A stretch of 12,268 bases of DNA from Bacteroidota bacterium (lineage in GTDB: Bacteria > Bacteroidota > Ignavibacteria > Ignavibacteriales > Ignavibacteriaceae), in contig JAJYIL010000035.1 in the NCBI GenBank assembly GCA_021790055.1, positions 1-12,268 on the forward strand, given 5' to 3'. Position 1 is the stretch's first letter. Every line of letters begins with the position of its first letter. The position numbers and the translations under genes are program-made. The notes under the pieces were generated by a model, which saw nothing but the letters and a program-made list of their open reading frames with translations, searched no databases and was not told where the DNA came from. Positions 1 to 7,044 of the stretch are shown in pieces.

Positions 1-406
1 AATGGAATTGCGCCTTGCGCGCGTACATTGCGCTCATCGTATCCAATTGATCATTATTATCACCGTCCAAAAGCTTGAACGGCGCGTTTTTTATCTTCGG
101 CATATTCACTTCAAAAACATTTTTAAAGTGAATCCATAAAAGATTGCCTGAACGCCGAAGAAGTTTTTTGCAAGGAATTTTCCACGTCCTGAATATATTA
201 TCTGCCGACAGAATGAGAGAATCATTTAAATAAACATCTGCATAGGTATCAAGACCATCGAAGACAAGCTCAATATTTTTCTTAGTGTAAATACTGTCAG
301 GAACATTAAAGGTAGACTGGTAATCCCAATCAACTTTTCCAGTCCACTGAAGACTGCGCTCGTTAAGTCCGTAAAAAGGATCCGGGATAAGCTTGTTGAA
401 CTTAAT
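1..406 (-). CDS. GH2 beta-mannosidase, N-terminal part only; no start codon visible, C-terminus beyond window
   Basis: Translation of the minus strand from 406 gives an open frame running off the left edge. It starts I-K-F-N-K-L-I-P-D-P-F-Y-G-L-N-E and continues with L-Q-W-T-G-K-V-D-W-D-Y, then ELVFDGLDTYADVYLND and ADNIFRTWKIP. These are the hallmark strings of the N-terminal jelly-roll (sugar-binding) domain of family 2 beta-mannosidases, which remove non-reducing-end mannose from beta-manno-oligosaccharides. The catalytic barrel would lie beyond the window. The frame is closed upstream by TGA at 407-409, and no ATG, GTG or TTG lies between that stop and the conserved block. Family members normally carry about 40 residues plus a signal peptide before N-K-L-I-P-D-P-F (strands, then a V-P-G-T-V-H-T-D-L motif), and these are absent. 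It follows the GH5 mannanase gene by about 105 bases on the same strand. The family call is secure; whether the gene is functional is doubtful. Confidence 0.8.
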   Translation of the reverse strand, partial: MKFNKLIPDPFYGLNERSLQWTGKVDWDYQSTFNVPDSIYTKKNIELVFDGLDTYADVYLNDSLILSADNIFRTWKIPCKKLLRRSGNLLWIHFKNVFEVNMPKIKNAPFKLLDGDNNDQLDTMSAMYARKAQFH

Positions 407-511
407 TCATTTTACAAGATAAAACGGGATGCGAGCGGTAACCATATAAACACACGTTAAGTATGCTAATATATTTTTCTTCAACAAATTTATAAAGACT
501 AAACCTGCTTA

Positions 512-1858
512 TCAATCTTTAACTTGAGTTCTGACAAACAATTTATTATCCAGCGCTTTCATCTTTTGAGCATTAAGTTTTAGAATATTTATCGTCGAAG
601 TATCCGTGTCAAAGACGGAATTCAAGCCTTGCGGTTCCTGCGGTGGGTCGCCGGTAAACGGATCACCTGGCTGCCACGTGTTATCCGGATGCATGCTTCT
701 GCCCTCGCCGCCCCATCCCCAGAAGTTTGTTCCGGCAATTGGAGCGCCTGCTGCAGCGCTGTCGTAAATCATTCCTAAAATCTTTTTAAAGTATGTATCT
801 CTTGCGGTGGTGGGAGTTCCGGTTTCGCACTTCTCGCTGTCTCTCGGCAAGCCAAATTCTTCCATTACCAAAGGCTTTCCTACCTCACGTGCATAATAGA
901 TGTGTTTATCAATATAATGGATAGCATTCTTTTCAGTTCGAGGGTAAGTAATTGCAATATTCTTTGCATCGAACCATCCCCAGTTCTTTGGCCAGAGATG
1001 CATAGTCATATAATCGATGCCTTTCATTTCATGGGTTGTCAAATAAATTGTTGAATCTTCAAGGGTTCCTGCAAGTCCCTCGCTTCCGGTAGTAACCAGG
1101 TGGTTGGGATCAATTTCATGAATAAAATTTGCCGTTGTCTTTATCCAGGTATAATACTCCGGCAGCCAGTACCTGTTTATTCCAGGTCGCGGTTCGTTGG
1201 CAAGCTGCCATGCCATAATAGCCGGATCATCATAATAATAATCGCCGGTGTAATGGTTCTTTCTTGTTATAAGCTGATAGACATAATGAAGAAACATTTC
1301 ATCGGCTTTTTCATTTCCATAGAATGATGCTGAATAATTCATGAATTTCGGATAGTTATTCTTTCCGGGATCAACGCCTCCTCCTCCGTTTGCCCAATCA
1401 ACATATTGCGCCATGCCTCCGGTCCACTCCCAGTAATTATTTAAGAAGATTACCGCATGCATTCCTCTCTTTCTCATTTCGTAAAGAAGATAATCCAATC
1501 CATCGAGAAGATTTTCATCGTACACTCCCGGTTTTATCTGAATGGCAGGCTTCAAGGAATTTTTTATGTAGGATTCTTCCGAAGCGCCGAGAATTCTTAA
1601 GTTAGTAATTCCAAGTGACTTCAAGTTGTCTAATTCTTTAATCAATCTTTTCCTATCGCCGGTCTTTCCGGTTGAACCTATATAACATCCATACCACAAG
1701 TTTGTGCCGGTATAATAGTAAAGCTTACCGTTAAGCTCGAGATGAGTTCCGTTTACTTTTACAAAGCTTGTCCCGCCTCCGGTCGGATAAGATGCAGAGC
1801 AGGCATAAAAGTAAAATGAGATGCCGATAAGTAAAAAAGCTGCAAAAAGTTTTCGCAT
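512..1858 (-). CDS. GH5 (subfamily 7-like) endo-beta-1,4-mannanase, lipoprotein
   Basis: A 448-residue secreted glycosidase. The N-terminus is a lipoprotein signal: M-R-K, a hydrophobic stretch to residue 19, then Cys20 (F-Y-A-C, a relaxed lipobox). The mature chain starts with a Ser/Gly/Thr linker, then F-V-K-V-N-G near residue 32, a usual opening of GH5_7 mannanases. Landmarks of the clan GH-A barrel are L-R-I-L-G near 87, N-N-Y-W-E-W at 140-145, W-Q-L-A-N-E-P-R with acid/base Glu222, M-H-L-W-P around His287, and V-M-E-E-F-G with the nucleophile most likely Glu334. N-F-W-G-W-G-G-E-G-R at 378-387 fits the C-terminal barrel strand of mannanases. The predicted reaction is internal cleavage of beta-1,4-mannan, glucomannan or galactomannan. 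No acidic export signal follows Cys20, so the leaflet and surface exposure are unclear. It sits between another glycosidase gene (upstream) and the beta-mannosidase fragment (downstream). The start is ATG at 1856-1858. The tandem stops TGA-TAA (514-509) end the frame. Confidence 0.88.
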   Translation of the reverse strand: MRKLFAAFLLIGISFYFYACSASYPTGGGTSFVKVNGTHLELNGKLYYYTGTNLWYGCYIGSTGKTGDRKRLIKELDNLKSLGITNLRILGASEESYIKNSLKPAIQIKPGVYDENLLDGLDYLLYEMRKRGMHAVIFLNNYWEWTGGMAQYVDWANGGGGVDPGKNNYPKFMNYSASFYGNEKADEMFLHYVYQLITRKNHYTGDYYYDDPAIMAWQLANEPRPGINRYWLPEYYTWIKTTANFIHEIDPNHLVTTGSEGLAGTLEDSTIYLTTHEMKGIDYMTMHLWPKNWGWFDAKNIAITYPRTEKNAIHYIDKHIYYAREVGKPLVMEEFGLPRDSEKCETGTPTTARDTYFKKILGMIYDSAAAGAPIAGTNFWGWGGEGRSMHPDNTWQPGDPFTGDPPQEPQGLNSVFDTDTSTINILKLNAQKMKALDNKLFVRTQVKD

Positions 1859-1893
1859 TGTATTCTCGATTATGTATTGTAAATTTTACTCTA

Positions 1894-1913
1894 CCGTCAG
1901 TTTTAGCCGACGG
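1894..1913. repeat. Small inverted repeat with TTTAGCC core
   Basis: The arms CCGTC (1894-1898) and GACGG (1909-1913) flank a loop that contains TTTTAGCC. The loop shares the TTTAGCC core with the larger inverted repeat 25 bases away, which suggests one related repeat family. No T-run follows on either side, so a terminator role is not supported. Confidence 0.45.
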
Positions 1914-1937
1914 AGAAAAATAGTTAAAGAGATTATC

Positions 1938-1976
1938 GGCTTTAGCCACATAAAATATGCTCATGCGGCTAAAGCC
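1938..1976. repeat. 14-bp inverted repeat (GGCTTTAGCC / GGCTAAAGCC)
   Basis: The left arm 1938-1951 (GGCTTTAGCCACAT) and the right arm 1963-1976 (ATGCGGCTAAAGCC) are reverse complements except at one position. That mismatch would be a G-U pair in a minus-strand transcript. The loop is 11 bases and AT-rich. It lies about 80 to 120 bases upstream of the mannanase start, so it would fall in the 5' leader or promoter region of that gene. There is no following T-run. It could be a dispersed palindromic repeat, a protein-binding site or an mRNA hairpin. Confidence 0.6.
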
Positions 1977-1999
1977 AATTGTCTATATACTTCAAGGTT

Positions 2000-2019
2000 C
2001 CGTTCGATAAATCGAACGG
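2000..2019. repeat. Perfect 9-bp hairpin (CCGTTCGAT / ATCGAACGG)
   Basis: CCGTTCGAT (2000-2008) and ATCGAACGG (2011-2019) are perfect reverse complements separated by AA. As RNA the innermost pairs would open to make the loop. The flanks carry no T-run, so it is not a standard intrinsic terminator. Its sequence is unlike the GGCTTTAGCC repeat next to it. Confidence 0.55.
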
Positions 2020-2110
2020 CAATAAATTTAAACTATAACATTTGTTGTCTAATTACTCTCACTTCCGCATATCTCATAGCGACCAATATTTTGGCGGCAA
2101 GCTCGATCCT

Positions 2111-2160
2111 TCTCCCGGAGGGAGAGACGAGATAAGAACCCTCTCTCCTTGGGTGAGGGT
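2111..2160. repeat. Paired hairpins of CTCCC/GGGAG type just after the glycosidase stop
   Basis: There are two adjacent dyads: TCTCCC (2111-2116) with GGGAGA (2120-2125), and ACCCTC (2138-2143) with GAGGGT (2155-2160). The second begins directly beyond the stop codon of the minus-strand glycosidase gene, where a transcript end would be expected. The wording (CCCTCACCC..., CTCTCC..., GGGAGAGG...) resembles the dispersed palindromic repeats found in many bacterial genomes. Minus-strand flanks are not T-rich, so any termination would be weak. Confidence 0.5.
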
Positions 2161-2161
2161 A

Positions 2162-4393
2162 CTATTTCAGAAGGACCATCTTCTTAGTCTGAACAAAGCT
2201 GCCCGCCGAAATTCTATAAAAATAAATTCCGCTTGCAAGTTGAGATGCATTGAACTCAACCTGATATTTGCCTGCATGTTGTTTTTCATTCACCAGAGTT
2301 GCTACTTGCCGTCCTAAAATATCATAAACCTTTAAAGTGACGCGGCTGAACGCTGATAGCTGATAGCTGATAGCAGTAGAAGGATTGAATGGATTCGGAT
2401 AATTCTGCGAAAGAGCAAATGCCCCGGGTAATTCCTTTTCATTTGCAACCGAAGTTAAAATACTACTCGGTACTGCCATATAATCAAGGTACATCCACCC
2501 CCAGTACATTTGCATCTGTACCGTGTTTGTTCCCTGCGCTAAATTCACATCAATTGATTTTTCAATCCATTCAGAGGTTGAGCCGGAAAAAGTAATGGTG
2601 CCCTCCCGAGCTCCATTAACGTTTATGTATTGAGTCTTCGGGGAAGCATAATAGAGTTTGACGCCGAATGCAACGGGATAAGTTCCGGCACTCGACCCGT
2701 TAACAAACGTCCATGTAATTGTTGCGTTTGTATCATTGGTTTGAATATCATAAAAGGCACCTCCGCTGGCGGTAGGATCGGTCTTAATTGAAAAGCCCGG
2801 ACCGCGTACTGTTGCTTTTTCTGCTTCAAGCCTTGTCATTGTAACGGTACCGAACGTGAGTTTTATTTGCTTGGATATTTCCTGCTGCCCAAGGCTATTT
2901 TCAGCTAATGCGGTTAAAGTATAATTTCCATTTTGAATGCTCTTCCATGCAAAAGAATAAAAGGATGTATCTGAAGAAATCGAAGCAGGAGTTGCAGTCT
3001 CGGCAAGAAGACTATCTGATGCAAAGAATTTTACATAAGCAATAGACGAACCTGTATCCCTTACCGCAGCGGTAATTGTAATTGAAGCGCTGTCAATAAA
3101 AGAAGAACTGTCTTTAGGGGTGATAATCGAGATTGCCGGATAATCAATATCGAAAGCATCTACATCAGGCTTGAAATAAGTTTTCATATATCTTAATGAA
3201 GCCCAGGTATCGTTAGCAGCATTTAGAGGATTGTTTGGCGTTTTAGGAAAGTCCGTCCACGACCAGGCTAATGCGCCGGCATAGCCATAATTATAAACAG
3301 CGGGATAAAGATTATTGTCAGGCATTCCATCAGTCGGCTGCATATAAAATTCCGCAACTGCAACCGGCTTAGTCAGGTTCCAGTATTGGAACGGATGAGA
3401 AAATGGAGATAAAGCAGTTGAGCCGTAATAGTAATAGTGAACCGTATAAAAGTCTAAAATACCCAGCGAGTCGCCGCCCGCTGCAATCAAACGGTCGTCC
3501 CTGTAATAATTACTATCGGGAATAGCCGAAATCTTTTCAATATAATCTTTCATTTGCTGTACAGTGAGACCTGTTCTATGAGAAGCATTGAACCCATTTG
3601 TTATTGATTGAAGCTGAGACTGCGAAAGACTGCGGGCAGAAATCTTCGCAACAGGATTAACATCTGTTAAAGTTTGAAAGCTGCCGGGACCTGTCGTAAC
3701 CTGAGCAGTGGGATCAGTACGATGAATTGCCGCGGCAATTAAGTTTGTAAATCTCTGCACATCCTTTTGAGAGACAGTAGGATCAACAGGATAATAATTC
3801 ATCCCGGTTGTCATACCGTTAGGTTCGTTGCATACTTCCCATGCAATAATAGATGAGTCTCCTTTCACGGAATCAACCATCGGAATAAGTGCATCTCTAA
3901 TGAACGACCAAGTATAAGAAGTATCGGTTAGCATTTTCAGATTAGCGGCAAGCTTTGCAGTATCCAGTTCGGACTTCCGCAGCATATCGAAAGACCAAAG
4001 GCAAAGTACAAGACCAACATTATAATGATGCGCCAATGAAAGTATTTGTTTTAAATTTTGAAGTGCAACCGTACCGGGACCGGTAACAAATCCGCTTGAG
4101 TTATATTCAGGCGCATTTGCGCCGTTTGTATAAAGCCAAAGACGCATTGCATTTCCACCGTTGTCTCTAATTGTTTGGAACTCAATTCTAAATTGATTTA
4201 AATCCGGCGCGCCAGGTCCGAAATCTGCGGCAAAGTTTACCCAGGCAGCATTTATTCCACTTAAAAATATATCCTTGCCGCGGTATTTTATCCTGGATTG
4301 AGCGAACAACGAGCTTTGATAGCCAATGATAAAGATTGCTAAGATTGCAAATGCCAGGATTTTTTTAGGAAAGCCCCCGTAACACAATTTCAT
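2162..4393 (-). CDS. Type-IX-secreted clan GH-A glycosidase (GH5-like, probable mannanase) with Ig-like and CBM35-like domains
   Basis: A 743-residue secreted enzyme. The signal peptide spans residues 1-32 (K-K at 10-11, hydrophobic core, L-F-A-Q). The catalytic barrel covers about 34-415: G-I-N-A-A-W near 46, M-R-L-W-L-Y at 83-88, A-W-E-V-C-N-E-P-N-G with acid/base Glu190, Y-T-V-H-Y around His319, A-V-A-E-F-Y with nucleophile Glu348, and W-S-W-T-D at 377-381. A segment at about 240-310, rich in Ser, Gln and Ala, looks like an insertion before the His strand. An Ig-like beta domain follows (419-515). Next is a CBM35/CBM6-like module (520-642, opening R-L-E-A-E and closing M-Y-L-D-Y-M). A type IX sorting domain ends the chain (655-743: Q-N-Y-P-N-P-F-N-P, V-Y-D-I-L-G-R, S-G-I-Y-F-Y). 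The substrate is inferred as mannan from the neighbouring GH5_7 and GH2 genes; the exact subfamily is not clear to me. The start is ATG with G-G-A-G five bases upstream. Confidence 0.85.
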   Translation of the reverse strand: MKLCYGGFPKKILAFAILAIFIIGYQSSLFAQSRIKYRGKDIFLSGINAAWVNFAADFGPGAPDLNQFRIEFQTIRDNGGNAMRLWLYTNGANAPEYNSSGFVTGPGTVALQNLKQILSLAHHYNVGLVLCLWSFDMLRKSELDTAKLAANLKMLTDTSYTWSFIRDALIPMVDSVKGDSSIIAWEVCNEPNGMTTGMNYYPVDPTVSQKDVQRFTNLIAAAIHRTDPTAQVTTGPGSFQTLTDVNPVAKISARSLSQSQLQSITNGFNASHRTGLTVQQMKDYIEKISAIPDSNYYRDDRLIAAGGDSLGILDFYTVHYYYYGSTALSPFSHPFQYWNLTKPVAVAEFYMQPTDGMPDNNLYPAVYNYGYAGALAWSWTDFPKTPNNPLNAANDTWASLRYMKTYFKPDVDAFDIDYPAISIITPKDSSSFIDSASITITAAVRDTGSSIAYVKFFASDSLLAETATPASISSDTSFYSFAWKSIQNGNYTLTALAENSLGQQEISKQIKLTFGTVTMTRLEAEKATVRGPGFSIKTDPTASGGAFYDIQTNDTNATITWTFVNGSSAGTYPVAFGVKLYYASPKTQYINVNGAREGTITFSGSTSEWIEKSIDVNLAQGTNTVQMQMYWGWMYLDYMAVPSSILTSVANEKELPGAFALSQNYPNPFNPSTAISYQLSAFSRVTLKVYDILGRQVATLVNEKQHAGKYQVEFNASQLASGIYFYRISAGSFVQTKKMVLLK
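2352..2372. repeat. Three tandem copies of GCTGATA inside a coding region
   Basis: GCTGATA occurs three times head to tail (2352-2358, 2359-2365, 2366-2372) and is followed by another GC. It lies inside the glycosidase gene and encodes, on the minus strand, the I-S-Y-Q-L-S-A strand of the type IX sorting domain (residues about 674-681). Because 7 is not a multiple of 3, gain or loss of one copy would shift the frame and destroy the sorting signal. Confidence 0.75.
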
Positions 4394-4619
4394 TTAGACT
4401 CCACGGATATATTTTAACCTGTACTAACAAAAACCACACCATCTATATATTTTTAATTTTGAATTTATGATTTTGAATTGGACATGAAAGCTTATCAGTA
4501 TTATAATCCTTTATTATTTTGATAAAAAGAAAGGTTGGTTTAGTTTGGGTTTAATATCTTCATTCAATCTTGCAGTGAGATCAAATTGATTTTTTCTGTA
4601 TCACAATTGAATAACATTA
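4394..4619. other. AT-rich intergenic region (226 bases) upstream of the secreted glycosidase
   Basis: No coding frame is supported here. It separates the end of the receptor operon from the start of the mannan block, so it should hold a transcript end and a promoter. A G-G-A-G at 4399-4402 (minus strand) is a plausible ribosome site for the glycosidase. A near-direct repeat with two TTTTGAATT copies lies around 4454-4478. I could not identify a convincing promoter or an intrinsic terminator. Confidence 0.45.
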
Positions 4620-6101
4620 TTAGTGGTTTCCCTTATACTCCACCAATCCGCCGCCGTAAGTTGAAAACCAGATATTTCCTTTTGAGTCTCCTGCTACTCC
4701 GGTAACGTCGTTTATTTGCATCCCCGTATTATCCTTATTAAAATTAGTAACCGTAGAAGCTGCCGTAATTTTTACCAAGCCCTGATCCGTAGCGACCCAT
4801 TTAGTATTGTTCTTATCAATATAAATTGCATTTGTCTGGCTTCCATAAGGAAGATAGTGCAAGTTATTCCAACCGGTTCCGTTGAAATATGAAAGACCGC
4901 CGCCGCTCATAAAATCCGTACCGAAGCCGACCCAGATTTCGCCGTTAGGTGATTTAGCCAAAGCTCTTATATTATTATTTATTATATGACTGGTACTATT
5001 ATTAATATTCTGCCAATCAGTAATGCTGTTGTTAATTTCAGTTATGCCGGCACTGTTCATCCCTACCCAAAGATTATCGGAATTATCGCAAAGTACGCAA
5101 TTGATATGGCTATCGGAAACCATTGAGTCTCCGTATGTAGCCCAGGTACCGCCATTCATTGTCGATTTGCATACGCCTCCCTGAGTTCCTATGTACCAAT
5201 TATCCGAATTATCAAAACAGATTGACTCAATAGTGTAATTGGGCAATCCCGAAGATTTAAAGCCATACATATGCTCTACAGAGCCGTTATAGGTTACAAA
5301 TCCGTTGTTGGTTCCGAAAAACATTACGTTATTATTATCTACGGTTATGCAATTTACATGCTTACTGGGAAGAATGGCATAAACTTGTTTTCCTCCCCAC
5401 GTATTTCCGTTAAAGCTTACAACTCCCTGGTCGTCTGTTCCAACCCAGACAACATCGTTTTTATCTATGCCTACACATGTTAAGTTGTTTGTACCGATCG
5501 GTGAATTATCCGTAGTGTATTGCTGCCACAATAAAGTATCCAGAAGGAACATCGAAACTTGCTGAGTGCTGTTACTGTTTACAACTATATTAACGCTGTC
5601 ATCCCTGTGGTTTTGTAAATGATATCTTACTTCATAATTTCCGGGTAATATATTGGATATTGTTACCGGAGTAAACTGCCCGGTGCTACTGTCGTTAAGA
5701 AAAACCTCTGCCTTTTCAGGGTTGCTGTCGCAGAATATACTTCCCAGCATCGACGAATCTTTAGAAAAGTCATAAAAGATGGAAACCGGAATTTTTAATC
5801 GGGCAGATTGGTCACCAACTTTAACGTACATCATAAAGTCATTAAATAGATTCTTCTTCAAGGTAACTTGATATACTCCGTTGGCGAGCCACTTAATGGT
5901 ATCCGGTGTAATTCTCCTCTGTTCTCTTCCATTCAGAAATATCTGAAATCCCTCCGGATAGGTTGAAATAAAAATGGCACCGTCGGGTGGAGGCGCATCC
6001 GGCGGAGTTACTGAAACTTGTCTTCCGCAGGAATAAAATATAATTCCCGTAATAAATATTATCGAGAAATATTTCAGTCTAAGATATAGTTCTTTATTCA
6101 A
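4620..6101 (-). CDS. Lipoprotein with two PEGA domains and a seven-bladed beta-propeller
   Basis: A 493-residue protein. A lipoprotein signal ends at Cys25 (I-F-Y-S-C) and is followed by a Pro/Asp-rich linker (31-40). Two PEGA-type beta domains follow. The first (about 42-108) is degenerate. The second (about 119-186) is classical, with S-N-P-E-K-A-E-V-F-L-N-D, T-P-V-T-I and L-P-G-N-Y-E-V. The rest (about 190-493) carries seven repeats of the form 'I-x-x-D-x-x-[N/G]-x-x-W-[V/I]-G-T-x-x-G-[L/V]', for example V-V-W-V-G-T, N-L-W-V-G-M, E-I-W-V-G-F and N-I-W-F-S-T. This is the propeller seen in sensor regions of hybrid two-component kinases, but here without kinase or DNA-binding parts. It likely sits in the outer membrane or periplasm and binds a ligand or protein. 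The start is TTG at 6099-6101, overlapping the stop of the upstream DUF4249 gene by 8 bases, so translation is probably coupled. No ATG lies near. Function is unknown. Confidence 0.8.
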   Translation of the reverse strand: MNKELYLRLKYFSIIFITGIIFYSCGRQVSVTPPDAPPPDGAIFISTYPEGFQIFLNGREQRRITPDTIKWLANGVYQVTLKKNLFNDFMMYVKVGDQSARLKIPVSIFYDFSKDSSMLGSIFCDSNPEKAEVFLNDSSTGQFTPVTISNILPGNYEVRYHLQNHRDDSVNIVVNSNSTQQVSMFLLDTLLWQQYTTDNSPIGTNNLTCVGIDKNDVVWVGTDDQGVVSFNGNTWGGKQVYAILPSKHVNCITVDNNNVMFFGTNNGFVTYNGSVEHMYGFKSSGLPNYTIESICFDNSDNWYIGTQGGVCKSTMNGGTWATYGDSMVSDSHINCVLCDNSDNLWVGMNSAGITEINNSITDWQNINNSTSHIINNNIRALAKSPNGEIWVGFGTDFMSGGGLSYFNGTGWNNLHYLPYGSQTNAIYIDKNNTKWVATDQGLVKITAASTVTNFNKDNTGMQINDVTGVAGDSKGNIWFSTYGGGLVEYKGNH

Positions 6102-7044
6102 AGCCCAACGCTTTCAAATAGGTATATGTAAACTTTAATTTGTAAACAGTTCTTTCGTAAGAGGCAAAAATTCCGTAACCGCCTTGTATGTTTGTAAAAT
6201 CAGGATTATCTAAGCTTACTGTAAAAGAATTCTTATTTGTCTGCATCGATAAATAATAAGTAGAAAGATTTTGATCATACACTATAACCTCAACACTTAA
6301 TCCGGCAATAGAAAAATCTTTCTTGCTTCCTCCCTGCGGAAGCTCATCTAAATATTGCGCTATGGTTGCCATATTTATGCTGACAAAATTTATATTCGAT
6401 TGATTGGAATATACCGGCGATTGCTTTCCACCTTCGTTAATAAAAAACAACGGGAGCTGCAAATGCTTTTCTACGGATGAACCGGCAGTGTAATAAGTTA
6501 TATATGCACGCGGCGAATAAATAATACCCGGCAGAGAAGTCCAGCTTACATAAATAAAATCTTTACCCGTTGGCGGAATATTCTTGTCGCTGTTTTCATC
6601 AAAGAAGCCTACCGGGCTTACTTCTGGCAGCTGCGTGGTGGACTGAAGGAGACGACCGTTAGGCAGCAATGCCTCAATATCAACATATTGATTTTCTTCA
6701 GGCTTCAAATTATTAACGTAATAGCAATGAACGGAATCCTTGTACCTTGATGTATCTATCCTAACTAAGGTAGTGTCCCTCATCTCGTACAAAGTATCTT
6801 TATACCAAAGATTTACCTGCGCACCAACGATTGCAGGATCTTGTGTATTTGATAGCGGATTAATGCCATCAGACGGCTCATAGCTTCTTGTAAGGGTAAC
6901 TACCTGCAGCGTGGTATCGCTTCTCATAATGCCGGTTAAAACATACCTTTCCCTGAACGGTGCGTTTGGATCAAAAGCGTTGTTGCACGAATAATCAAGC
7001 AGCGCAAAAGAAAATAAGATCAGCAGCATCCCGGTTTTTTTCAT
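6094..7044 (-). CDS. DUF4249-family lipoprotein
   Basis: A 316-residue protein. The N-terminus M-K-K-T-G, a hydrophobic stretch and Y-S-C predict lipidation at Cys20. The mature chain begins with F-D-P-N-A-P-F near 24, then R-Y-V-L-T-G-I-M. That strand, a later 'A-x-V-x-L-W' segment (about residues 75-80) and a Y-V-D-I-E-A segment match the DUF4249 layout of Bacteroidota, an all-beta lipoprotein of unknown function usually encoded beside a TonB-dependent receptor. Its start codon overlaps the receptor stop as A-T-G-A (7041-7044), and its own stop overlaps the next gene, so it is the middle gene of a coupled operon. By position it may act as a surface or periplasmic partner of the receptor, somewhat like a SusD, but no SusD fold is evident. 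Confidence 0.75.
   Translation of the reverse strand: MKKTGMLLILFSFALLDYSCNNAFDPNAPFRERYVLTGIMRSDTTLQVVTLTRSYEPSDGINPLSNTQDPAIVGAQVNLWYKDTLYEMRDTTLVRIDTSRYKDSVHCYYVNNLKPEENQYVDIEALLPNGRLLQSTTQLPEVSPVGFFDENSDKNIPPTGKDFIYVSWTSLPGIIYSPRAYITYYTAGSSVEKHLQLPLFFINEGGKQSPVYSNQSNINFVSINMATIAQYLDELPQGGSKKDFSIAGLSVEVIVYDQNLSTYYLSMQTNKNSFTVSLDNPDFTNIQGGYGIFASYERTVYKLKFTYTYLKALGFE

Larger units (their letters stand above)
1859..2161. other. Intergenic region of 303 bases with palindromic repeats
   Basis: This spacer separates the 743-residue glycosidase gene from the mannanase gene. I see no convincing coding frame on either strand. It is filled by at least four separate hairpin-forming segments (1894-1913, 1938-1976, 2000-2019 and 2111-2160), listed below. 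It must also hold the start region of the mannanase gene if that gene has its own promoter. I could not find a clear TAnnTTTG -7 box there, so co-transcription from upstream remains possible. Confidence 0.6.

Noticed and set aside
407..409. Readthrough or recoding of TGA as an amino acid in the beta-mannosidase frame
   Set aside because: TGA is the normal terminal codon of at least four other genes in this window, and no selenocysteine-type context was recognised.
2000..2019. Perfect hairpin considered as an intrinsic terminator
   Set aside because: No T-run on either strand follows the stem, and it lies about 140 bases beyond the upstream gene's stop.
1821..2135. 104-codon open frame on the plus strand
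   Set aside because: It overlaps the antisense of the mannanase signal peptide and the palindromic spacer, has no domain-like pattern and a low-complexity sequence.
4579..4596. ATCAAATTGAT followed by six T, considered as a terminator
   Set aside because: The T-run is on the plus strand, where no gene ends, and the stem is only five AT-rich pairs.
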